Assembly: GCA_947396885.1 (NCBI GenBank)
Contig: OX377204.1
Location: forward strand, 53,245,139-53,309,138
Source: Heligmosomoides polygyrus polygyrus
Taxonomy: Eukaryota; Nematoda; Chromadorea; Rhabditida; Heligmosomidae
Direction of reading: 5' to 3'
Length of the DNA stretch: 64,000 nt
Part shown: positions 55,808 through 64,000 of the stretch, piece by piece
How positions within the stretch are numbered: position 1 is the first letter of the stretch
How the letters are laid out: every line of letters starts with the position of its first letter
Notes under the pieces: model-generated
What the model saw: only the letters and a program-made list of their open reading frames with translations
The model's database searches: none
What the model was told of the DNA's origin: nothing
Translations under genes and position numbers: made by a program

Positions 55808-55889
55808 GCAGCAACGTCCGAGTGCTTAAGGAGATTGACTCGAAATCAATTAGGCTCTGCCCGCGCAGGTTCGAATCCTACTCGCTGAG
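55808..55889 (+). tRNA. tRNA-Ser(CGA)-like, P frame with V centre
   Basis: Both ends are P-type (GCAGCAA, GAGTGC, CCTAC, TCGCTGAG), while the middle has CGA and the AGGC arm of class V. The same composition occurs at 59516; 56029 has CGA with a GGGC arm. These are the only P copies with CGA. No T run separates this copy from the preceding gene at 55588. Confidence 0.7.
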
Positions 55890-57122
55890 AATCGTTTTGC
55901 AATGGTCCGTGATGCGCAGATTGGGTGGAGGGTGAACTAGCGAGGACACGTACGCGGTGGTCCGCTAGGAGATGAAGTTGTTCGTGGACGCAATGGGCTT
56001 GATGCTCGATGCCTGTCGACGGCGCTATGCAGCAACGTCCGAGTGCTTAAGGAGATTGACTCGAAATCAATTGGGCTCTGCCCGCGCAGGTTCGAATCCT
56101 ACTCGCTGAGAATCGTTTTGCAATGGTCCGTGATGCGCAGATTGGGTGGAGGGTGAACTAGCGAGGACACGTACGCGGTGGTCCGCTAGGAGATGAAGTT
56201 GTTCGTGGACGCAATTGGCTTGATGCTCGATGCCCGTCGACGGCGCTATGCAGCAACGTCCGAGTGCTTAAGGAGATTGACTAGAAATCAATTGGTCTCT
56301 GCCCGCGCAGGTTCGAATCCTACTCGCTGAGAATCGTTTTGCAATGGTCCGTGATGCGCAGGTTGCGTGGATGGGAGCTAGCGAGTACACGTACGCGGTG
56401 GTCCGCTAGGAGATGAAGTTGTTCGTGGACGCAATGGGCTTGATGCTCGATGCCTGTCGACGGTGCTATGCAGCGATGTCCGAGTGGTTAAGGAGATTGA
56501 CTCGAAATCAATTGGGCTCTGCCCGCGCAGGTTCGGATCCTGCTCGCTGCGAATCGTTTTGCAATGTTCCGTGATGCGCAGATTGGGGGGATGGGAGCTA
56601 GCGAGTACACGTACGCGGTGGTCCGCTAGGAGATGAAGTTCTTCGTGGACGCAATGGGCTTGATGCTCGATGCCCGTCGACGGCGCTATGCAGCAACGTC
56701 CGAGTGCTTAAGGAGATTGACTAGAAATCAATTGGTCTCTGCCCGCGCAGGTTCGAATCCTACTCGCTGAGAATCGTTTTGCAATGGTCCGTGATGCGCA
56801 GGTTGCGTGGATGGGAGCTAGCGAGTACACGTACGCGGTGGTCCGCTAGGAGATGAAGTTGTTCGTGGACGCAATGGGCTTGATGCTCGATGCCTGTCGA
56901 CGGTGCTATGCAGCGATGTCCGAGTGGTTAAGGAGATTGACTCGAAATCAATTGGGCTCTGCCCGCGCAGGTTCGGATCCTGCTCGCTGCGAATCGTTTT
57001 GCAATGTTCCGTGATGCGCAGATTGGGGGGATGGGAGCTAGCGAGTACACGTACGCGGTGGTCCGCTAGGAGATGAAGTTCTTCGTGGACGCAATGGGCT
57101 CCATGCCTGTCGGCGGTGCTAT

Positions 57123-57204
57123 GCAGCGATGTCCGAGTGGTTAAGGAGATTGACTAGAAATCAATTGGGCTCTGCCCGCGCAGGTTCGAATCCTGCTCGC
57201 TGCG
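57123..57204 (+). tRNA. tRNA-Ser(AGA), intact (class S)
   Basis: Matches 2156. T run at 57210-57213. Flanked on both sides by box-B-mutant copies. Confidence 0.93.
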
Positions 57205-58208
57205 AATCATTTTGCAATGGTCCGTTATGCGCAGATTGGGGGGATGGGAGCTAGCGAGTACACGTACGCGGTGGTCCGCTAGGAGATGAAGTTCTTCGCG
57301 GACGCAATGGGCTCCATGCCTGTCGGCGGTGCTATGCAGCGATGTCCGAGTGGTTAAGGAGATTGACTCGAAATCAATTGGGCTCTGCCCGCGCAGGTTC
57401 GGATCCTGCTCGCTGCGAATCGTTTTGCAATGGTCCGTGATGCGCAGGTTGCGTGGATGGGAGCTAGCGAGTACACGTACGCGGTGGTCCGCTAGGAGAT
57501 GAAGTTGTTCGTGGACGCAATGGGCTTGATGCTCGATGCCTGTCGACGGTGCTATGCAGCGATGTCCGAGTGGTTAAGGAGATTGACTCGAAATCAATTG
57601 GGCTCTGCCCGCGCAGGTTCGGATCCTGCTCGCTGCGAATCGTTTTGCAATGTTCCGTGATGCGCAGATTGGGGGGATGGGAGCTAGCGAGTACACGTAC
57701 GCGGTGGTCCGCTAGGAGATGAAGTTCTTCGTGGACGCAATGGGCTTGATGCTCGATGCCCGTCGACGGCGCTATGCAGCAACGTCCGAGTGCTTAAGGA
57801 GATTGACTAGAAATCAATTGGTCTCTGCCCGCGCAGGTTCGAATCCTACTCGCTGAGAATCGTTTTGCAATGGTCCGTGATGCGCAGGTTGCGTGGATGG
57901 GAGCTAGCGAGTACACGTACGCGGTGGTCCGCTAGGAGATGAAGTTGTTCGTGGACGCAATGGGCTTGATGCTCGATGCCTGTCGACGGTGCTATGCAGC
58001 GATGTCCGAGTGGTTAAGGAGATTGACTCGAAATCAATTGGGCTCTGCCCGCGCAGGTTCGGATCCTGCTCGCTGCGAATCGTTTTGCAATGTTCCGTGA
58101 TGCGCAGATTGGGGGGATGGGAGCTAGCGAGTACACGTACGCGGTGGTCCGCTAGGAGATGAAGTTCTTCGTGGACGCAATGGGCTCCATGCCTGTCGGC
58201 GGTGCTAT

Positions 58209-58290
58209 GCAGCGATGTCCGAGTGGTTAAGGAGATTGACTAGAAATCAATTGGGCTCTGCCCGCGCAGGTTCGAATCCTGCTCGCTGCG
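58209..58290 (+). tRNA. tRNA-Ser(AGA), intact (class S)
   Basis: Matches 2156. T run at 58296-58299. Flanked on both sides by box-B-mutant copies. Confidence 0.93.
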
Positions 58291-59729
58291 AATCATTTTG
58301 CAATGGTCCGTTATGCGCAGATTGGGGGGATGGGAGCTAGCGAGTACACGTACGCGGTGGTCCGCTAGGAGATGAAGTTCTTCGCGGACGCAATGGGCTC
58401 CATGCCTGTCGGCGGTGCTATGCAGCGATGTCCGAGTGGTTAAGGAGATTGACTCGAAATCAATTGGGCTCTGCCCGCGCAGGTTCGGATCCTGCTCGCT
58501 GCGAATCGTTTTGCAATGTTCCGTGATGCGCAGATTGGGTGGAGGGTGAACTAGCGAGGACACGTACGCGGTGGTCCGCTAGGAGATGAAGTTGTTCGTG
58601 GACGCAATTGGCTTGATGCTCGATGCCCGTCGACGGCGCTATGCAGCAACGTCCGAGTGCTTAAGGAGATTGACTAGAAACCAATTGGTCTCTGCCCGCG
58701 CAGGTTCGAATCCTACTCGCTGAGAATCGTTTTGCAATGGTCCGTGATGCGCAGGTTGCGTGGATGGGAGCTAGCGAGGACACGTACGCGGTGGTCCGCT
58801 AGGAGATGAAGTTGTTCGTGGACGCAATTGGCTTGATGCTCGATGCCCGTCGACGGCGCTATGCAGCAACGTCCGAGTGCTTAAGGAGATTGACTAGAAA
58901 CCAATTGGTCTCTGCCCGCGCAGGTTCGAATCCTACTCGCTGAGAATCGTTTTGCAATGGTCCGTGATGCGCAGGTTGCGTGGATGGGAGCTAGCGAGTA
59001 CACGTACGCGGTGGTCCGCTAGGAGATGAAGTTGTTCGTGGACGCGATGGGCTTGATGCTCGATGCCTGTCGACGGTGCTATGCAGCGATGTCCGAGTGG
59101 TTAAGGAGATTGACTCGAAATCAATTGGGCTCTGCCCGCGCAGGTTCGGATCCTGCTCGCTGCGAATCGTTTTGCAATGTTCCGTGATGCGCAGATTGGG
59201 GGGACGGGAGCTAGCGAGTACACGTACGCGGTGGTCCGCTAGGAGATGAAGTTCTTCGCGGACGCAATGGGCTCCATGCCTGTCGGCGGTGCTATGCAGC
59301 GATGTCCGAGTGGTTAAGGAGATTGACTCGAAATCAATTAGGCTCTGCCCGCGCAGGTTCGAATCCTGCTCGCTGCGAATCGTATTGCAATGGTCCGTTA
59401 TGCGCAGATTGGGGGGATGGGAGCTAGCGAGTACACGTACGCGGTGGTCCGCTAGGAGATGAAGTTCTTCGCGGACGCAATGGGCTTGATGCTCGATGCC
59501 CGTCGACGGCGCTATGCAGCAACGTCCGAGTGCTTAAGGAGATTGACTCGAAATCAATTAGGCTCTGCCCGCGCAGGTTCGAATCCTACTCGCTGAGAAT
59601 CGTTTTGCAATGGTCCGTGATGCGCAGATTGGGTGGAGGGTGAACTAGCGAGGACACGTACGCGGTGGTCCGCTAGGAGATGAAGTTCTTCGCGGACGCA
59701 ATGGGCTCCATGCCTGTCGGCGGTGCTAT

Positions 59730-59811
59730 GCAGCGATGTCCGAGTGGTTAAGGAGATTGACTAGAAATCAATTGGGCTCTGCCCGCGCAGGTCCGAATCC
59801 TGCTCGCTGCG
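59730..59811 (+). tRNA. tRNA-Ser(AGA) with T-loop T55 to C
   Basis: Otherwise class S, but the T arm reads GGTCCGAATCC: the position normally modified to pseudouridine (55) is C, and box B is altered. Probably a poor promoter and an unstable elbow. Unique. T run at 59817-59820. Confidence 0.8.
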
Positions 59812-60382
59812 AGTCATTTTGCAATGGTCCGTGATGCGCAGATTGGGTGGATGGGAGCTAGCGAGTACACGTACGCGGTGGTCCGCTAGGAGATGAAGTT
59901 CTTCGCGGACGCAATGGGCTCCATGCCTGTCGGCGGTGCTATGCAGCGATGTCCGAGTGGTTAAGGAGATTGACTCGAAATCAATTAGGCTCTGCCCGCG
60001 CAGGTTCGAATCCTGCTCGCTGCGAATCGTATTGCAATGGTCCATGATGCGCAGATTGGGTGGAGGGGAGCTATCCAGTACACGTACGCGGTGGCCGGCT
60101 CAATGATGAAGTTTTTCGTGGACGCAATGGGCTTGATGCTCGATGCCCGTCGACGGCGCTATGCAGCAACGTCCGAGTGCTTAAGGAGATTGACTAGAAA
60201 TCAATTGGTCTCTGCCCGCGCAGGTTCGAATCCTACTCGCTGAGAATCGTTTTGCAATGGTCCGTGATGCGCAGATTGGGTGGATGGGAGCTAGCGAGTA
60301 CACGTACGCGGTGGTCCGCTAGGAGATGAAGTTGTTCGTGGACGCAATGGGCTTGATGCTCGATGCCTGTCGACGGTGCTAT

Positions 60383-60464
60383 GCAGCGATGTCCGAGTGG
60401 TTAAGGAGATTGACTCGAAATCAATTGGGCTCTGCCCGCGCAGGTTCGAATCCTGCTCGCTGCG
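60383..60464 (+). tRNA. tRNA-Ser(CGA), intact (class C)
   Basis: Matches 3245. T run at 60470-60473. The first intact CGA copy after a 30-kb gap. Confidence 0.93.
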
Positions 60465-61036
60465 AATCGTTTTGCAATGGTCCGTGATGCGCAGATTGGG
60501 TGGAGGGTGAACTAGCGAGGACACGTACGCGGTGGTCCGCTAGGAGATGAAGTTGTTCGTGGACGCAATTGGCTTGATGCTCGATGCCCGTCGACGGCGC
60601 TATGCAGCAACGTCCGAGTGCTTAAGGAGATTGACTAGAAATCAATTGGTCTCTGCCCGCGCAGGTTCGAATCCTACTCGCTGAGAATCGTTTTGCAATG
60701 GTCCGTGATGCGCAGGTTGCGTGGATGGGAGCTAGCGAGTACACGTACGCGGTGGTCCGCTAGGAGATGAAGTTGTTCGTGGACGCAATGGGCTTGATGC
60801 TCGATGCCTGTCGACGGTGCTATGCAGCGATGTCCGAGTGGTTAAGGAGATTGACTCGAAATCAATTGGGCTCTGCCCGCGCAGGTTCGGATCCTGCTCG
60901 CTGCGAATCGTTTTGCAATGTTCCGTGATGCGCAGATTGGGGGGATGGGAGCTAGCGAGTACACGTACGCGGTGGTCCGCTAGGAGATGAAGTTCTTCGT
61001 GGACGCAATGGGCTCCATGCCTGTCGGCGGTGCTAT

Positions 61037-61118
61037 GCAGCGATGTCCGAGTGGCTAAGGAGATTGACTAGAAATCAATTGGGCTCTGCCCGCGCAGGTT
61101 CGAATCCTGCTCGCTGCG
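61037..61118 (+). tRNA. tRNA-Ser(AGA), near-intact, D-loop T to C
   Basis: As class S except GAGTGGCTAAGG in the D loop, at a variable position. Likely functional. It is the right-hand counterpart of 3458. Confidence 0.9.
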
Positions 61119-61457
61119 AGTCATTTTGCAATGGTCCGTGATGCGCAGATTGGGTGGATGGGAGCTAGCGAGTACACGTACGGTGGTCCGCTAGGAGGTG
61201 AAGTTCTTCGTGGACGCAATGGGCTCCATGCCTGTCGGCGGTGCTATGCAGCGATGTCCGAGTGGTTAAGGAGATTGACTAGAAATCAATTGGGCTCTGC
61301 CGCGCAGGTTCGAATCCTACTCGCTGTGAATCGTTTTGCAATGGTCCGTTATGCGCAGATTGGGGGGATGGGAGCTAGCGAGTACACGTACGGTTGTCCG
61401 CTAGGAGATGAAGTTCTTCGTGGACGCAATGGGCTCCATGCCTGTCGGCGGTGCTAT

Positions 61458-61539
61458 GCAGCGATGTCCGAGTGGTTAAGGAGATTGACTCGAAATCAAT
61501 TGGGCTCTGCCCGCGCAGGTTCGAATCCTGCTCGCTGCG
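61458..61539 (+). tRNA. tRNA-Ser(CGA), intact (class C)
   Basis: Matches 3245. T run at 61545-61548. Counterpart of 3879, but the spacer keeps GAGCTAGCG. Confidence 0.93.
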
Positions 61540-61670
61540 AATCGTTTTGCAATGTTCCGTGATGCGCAGATTGGGGGGATGGGAGCTAGCGAGTACACGT
61601 ACGCGGTGGTCCGCTAGGAGATGAAGTTCTTCGTGGACGCAATGGGCTCCATGCCTGTCTGCGGTGCTAT

Positions 61671-61752
61671 GCAGCGATGTCCGAGTGGTTAAGGAGATTG
61701 ACTAGAAATCAATTGGTCTCTGCCCGCGCAGGTTCGAATCCTACTCACTGAG
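61671..61752 (+). tRNA. tRNA-Ser(AGA)-like hybrid (class Xa) with extra acceptor change
   Basis: As at 4092, but the 3' end is TCACTGAG rather than TCGCTGAG, adding a C5-A68 mismatch to G1-A72. Likely dead. Confidence 0.7.
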
Positions 61753-62102
61753 AATCGTTTTGCAATGGTCCGTGATGCGCAGATTGGGTGGAGGGTGAAC
61801 TAGCGAGGACACGTACGCGGTGGTCCGCTAGGAGATGAAGTTGTTCGTGGACGCAATTGGCTTGATGCTCGATGCCTGTCGGCGGTGCTATGCAGCGATG
61901 TCCGAGTGCTTAAGGAGATTGACTAGAAATCAATTGGGCTCTGCCCGCGCATGTTCGAATCCTGCTCGCTGCGAATCATTTTGCAATGGTCCGTGATGCG
62001 CAGATTGGGTGGATGGGAGCTAGCGAGTACACGTACGGTTGTCCGCTAGGAGATGAAGTTCTTCGTGGACGCAATGGGCTCCATGCCTGTCGGCGGTGCT
62101 AT

Positions 62103-62184
62103 GCAGCGATGTCCGAGTGGTTAAGGAGATTGACTCGAAATCAATTGGGCTCTGCCCGCGCAGGTTCGAATCCTGCTCGCTGCG
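62103..62184 (+). tRNA. tRNA-Ser(CGA), intact (class C)
   Basis: Matches 3245. T run at 62190-62193. The spacer after it is the fused one that skips a unit. Confidence 0.93.
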
Positions 62185-63618
62185 AATCGTTTTGCAATGT
62201 TCCGTGATGCGCAGATTGGGGGGTGGGAGCTAACGAGTACACGTACGGTGGTCCGCTAGGAGGTGAAGTTCTTCGTGGACGCAATGGGCTCCATGCCTGT
62301 CGGCGGTGCTATGCAGCGATGTCCGAGTGGTTAAGGAGATTGACTAGAAATCAATTGGGCTCTGCCGCGCAGGTTCGAATCCTACTCGCTGCGAATCGTT
62401 TTGCAATGGTCCGTTATGCGCAGATTGGGGGGATGGGAGCTAGCGAGTACACGTACGCGGTGGTCCGCTAGGAGATGAAGTTCTTCGCAGACGCAATGGG
62501 CTCCACGCCTGTCGGCGGTGCTATGCAGCGATGTCCGAGTGGTTAAGGAGATTGACTAGAAATCAATTGGTCTCTGCCCGCGCAGGTTCGAATCCTACTC
62601 GCTGAGAATCGTTTTGCAATGGTCCGTGATGCGCAGGTTGGGTGGAGGGTGAACTAGCGAGGACACGTACGCGGTGGTCCGCTAGGAGATGAAGTTGTTC
62701 GTGGACGCAATTGGCTTGATGCTCGATGCCCGTCGACGGCGCTATGCAGCAACGTCCGAGTACTTAAGGAGATTGACTAGAAATCAATTGGTCTCTGCCC
62801 GCGCATGTTCGAATCCTGCTCGCTGCGAATCATTTTGCAATGGTCCGTGATGCGCAGGTTGCGTGGATGGGAGCTAGCGAGTACACGTACGCGGTGGCCG
62901 GCTCAATGATGAAGTTTTTCGTGGACGCAATGGGCTTGATGCTCGATGCCCGTCGACGGCGCTATGCAGCAACGTCCGAGTGCTTAAGGAGATTGACTAG
63001 AATTCAATTGGTCTCTGCCCGCGCAGGTTCGAATCCTACTCGCTGAGAATCGTTTTGCAATGGTCCGTGATGCGCAGATTGGGTGGAGGGTGAACTAGCG
63101 AGGACACGTACGCGGTGGTCCGCTAGGAGATGAAGTTGTTCGTGGACGCAATGGGCTTGATGCTCGATGCCTGTCGACGGTGCTATGCAGCGATGTCCGA
63201 GTGGTTAAGGAGATTGACTCGAAATCAATTGGGCTCTGCCCGCGCAGGTTCGAATCCTACTCGCTGAGAATCGTTTTGCAATGGTCCGTGATGCGCAGAT
63301 TGGGTGGAGGGTGAACTAGCGAGGACACGTACGCGGTGGTCCGCTAGGAGATGAAGTTGTTCGTGGACGCAATTGGCTTGATGCTCGATGCCCGTCGACG
63401 GCGCTATGCAGCAACGTCCGAGTGCTTAAGGAGATTGACTAGAAATCAATTGGTCTCTGCCCGCGCAGGTTCGAATCCTACTCGCTGAGAATCGTTTTGC
63501 AATGGTCCGTGATGCGCAGGTTGCGTGGATGGGAGCTAGCGAGTACACGTACGGTTGTCCGCTAGGAGATGAAGTTCTTCGTGGACGCAATGGGCTCCAT
63601 GCCTGTCGGCGGTGCTAT

Positions 63619-63700
63619 GCAGCGATGTCCGAGTGGTTAAGGAGATTGACTAGAAATCAATTGGGCTCTGCCCGCGCAGGTTCGAATCCTGCTCGCTGCG
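63619..63700 (+). tRNA. tRNA-Ser(AGA), intact (class S)
   Basis: Matches 2156. T run at 63706-63709. Last canonical copy in the window. Confidence 0.93.
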
Positions 63701-63829
63701 AATCATTTTGCAATGGTCCGTGATGCGCAGATTGGGTGGATGGGAGCTAGCGAGTACACGTACGGTGGTCCGCTAGGAGGTGAAGTTCTTCGTGGACGCA
63801 ATGGGCTCCATGCCTGTCGGCGGTGCTAT

Positions 63830-63910
63830 GCAGCGATGTCCGAGTGGTTAAGGAGATTGACTAGAAATCAATTGGGCTCTGCCGCGCAGGTTCGAATCCT
63901 ACTCGCTGCG
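63830..63910 (+). tRNA. tRNA-Ser(AGA), 81 nt (class D), last copy in window
   Basis: D copy with CCTAC T stem; T run at 63916-63919. Its spacer (63911-64000) is cut by the window edge about 40 bases before the next gene would start. Confidence 0.78.
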
Positions 63911-64000
63911 AATCGTTTTGCAATGGTCCGTTATGCGCAGATTGGGGGGATGGGAGCTAGCGAGTACACGTACGCGGTGGTCCGCTAGGAGATGAAGTTC

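Larger units (their letters stand above)
54722..61036 (+). repeat. Mosaic block rich in box-B-mutant copies, 29 units
   Basis: Starts: 54722 B, 54935 S, 55148 V, 55368 P, 55588 P, 55808 P with CGA, 56029 P with CGA, 56250 P, 56470 B, 56690 P, 56910 B, 57123 S, 57336 B, 57556 B, 57776 P, 57996 B, 58209 S, 58422 B, 58643 Pc, 58863 Pc, 59083 B, 59296 V, 59516 P with CGA, 59730 S with T-loop change, 59943 V, 60163 P, 60383 C, 60604 P, 60824 B. The segment 56910-57336 recurs at 57996-58422 (1,086 bp). Ten of the 22 B copies are here or at its edge. Confidence 0.88.
1..64000 (+). repeat. Tandem array of tRNA-Ser genes, about 296 units of 210-222 bp
   Basis: Every part of the window belongs to a head-to-tail repeat whose unit is one tRNA-Ser copy plus a spacer of about 130 bases. 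All copies point the same way. The tRNA part is conserved in length (82 nt, or 81 in class D). The spacers differ mainly by short indels, such as GGCTTGATGCTCGATGCC versus GGCTCCATGCC just upstream of the next gene and TACGCGGTGG versus TACGGTGG in the middle. The array continues beyond both edges. Internal box A/box B, a T run after the gene and no encoded CCA point to eukaryotic Pol III genes. Copy numbers are hand counts. Confidence 0.97.
61037..64000 (+). repeat. HOR order resumes, one unit missing; array continues off the right edge
   Basis: Starts: 61037 S (D loop GGCTAAGG), 61248 D, 61458 C, 61671 Xa, 61892 M, 62103 C, 62313 D, 62525 Xa, 62746 Mp, 62966 Pe, 63187 Xc, 63408 P, 63619 S, 63830 D. 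Units 61037 to 62103 match 3458 to 4524 of copy 1 at offset +57579, including the 3' end TCGCTGTG in the D copy. The S unit equivalent to 4737 is lost at a fused spacer (62185-62312, with a private GCTAACGAG). From 63187 the HOR order is lost again. Confidence 0.88.

Noticed and set aside
1..64000. CRISPR array
   Set aside because: Regular spacing suggested it, but the 'spacers' of about 130 bases are themselves near-identical repeats and the 'repeat' folds as a full tRNA. No cas genes are present.
1..64000. Bacterial or phage tRNA array
   Set aside because: There is only one amino acid identity, no encoded CCA, a short variable arm typical of eukaryotic tRNA-Ser, and T runs placed as Pol III terminators.
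1..64000. tRNA-derived SINE family
   Set aside because: The copies are strictly head-to-tail with no A-rich or T-rich tails, no target-site duplications and no tRNA-unrelated body inserted at dispersed sites.
1..64000. 5S rRNA or spliced-leader tandem array
   Set aside because: The unit size is in the range for such arrays, but neither a 5S core nor a spliced-leader sequence could be recognised; the spacer shows no second RNA gene.

Overview
WHAT IT IS. The whole window is one head-to-tail array of a eukaryotic serine tRNA gene. I counted by hand 296 tRNA-sized copies (295 whole, one cut by the left edge), all on the + strand, one every 210-222 bases. Each unit is an 81-82 nt tRNA followed by a 128-139 nt spacer. 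No other gene, rRNA, mobile element or CRISPR is visible, and no stretch longer than about 140 bases lacks a tRNA copy. The array runs off both ends.

WHY tRNA-Ser AND WHY A EUKARYOTE. The best copies fold into a complete type II cloverleaf of 82 nt: a 7-bp acceptor GCAGCGA/TCGCTGC with discriminator G, an anticodon loop CTAGAAA (AGA) or CTCGAAA (CGA), a variable arm GGGC-TCT-GCCC, and a T arm GCAGG-TTCGAAT-CCTGC. No CCA is encoded and there is no intron. Box A (TGTCCGAGTGG, one base off the usual Ser form) and box B (GGTTCGAATCC) are internal, and a TTTT Pol III terminator lies 6-9 bases past most 3' ends. AGA (read as IGA) covers UCU/UCC/UCA and CGA covers UCG. The D stem uses a T10-A25 pair instead of the common G10-C25. 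From memory this resembles nematode tRNA-Ser, but that is a weak hint and I do not name a species.

CLASS CODES used below. S = intact AGA (34 copies). C = intact CGA (23). V = CGA with variable arm weakened to AGGC (25). B = CGA body with box B changed to TTCGGAT (22, one of them with anticodon CAA). H = AGA with D arm GACTGGTTAAAGAG (18). D = AGA, 81 nt, one C missing from the variable arm, mostly with a T-stem mismatch (34). M = T stem GCATG/CCTGC (11); Mp = the same with a P-type 5' half (6). P = degenerate lineage, 5' GCAGCAA and 3' TCGCTGAG (88 with AGA, 3 with CGA); subtypes Pe (loop position 38 A to T, making GAATTC), Pt (D stem AAGTAG), Pc (C39). X = 5' half of the intact type joined to the P-type 3' end (Xa AGA with GGTC arm, Xs AGA with GGGC arm, Xc CGA). 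A few copies are unique.

LAYOUT. 1-201: tail of a unit. 202-18090: a 23-unit, 4,958-bp higher-order repeat (HOR) present as a full copy (202-5159), a 14-unit deleted copy (5160-8174) and two further full copies (8175-13132, 13133-18090) that look identical by eye. 18091-20255: the HOR starts again, then breaks into a mosaic. 20256-34675: mosaic cassettes, including a 20-unit (4,289-bp) repeat at 26258 and 30547. 34676-61036: P-rich region of shorter 3- to 5-unit cassettes. 61037-64000: the HOR order returns, with one unit missing. The recurrent cassette B-S-D-H-V-P and the trimer P-Pc-Xc suggest unequal crossing-over plus gene conversion.

FUNCTION. If transcribed, 57 copies (34 S, 23 C) could give normal tRNA-Ser and the V copies probably could too. 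Many others carry changes in the promoter, tertiary-contact positions or stems and are likely weak or dead. The open reading frames in the window are by-products of repeat units whose length is often 213 bases, and I annotate no protein.
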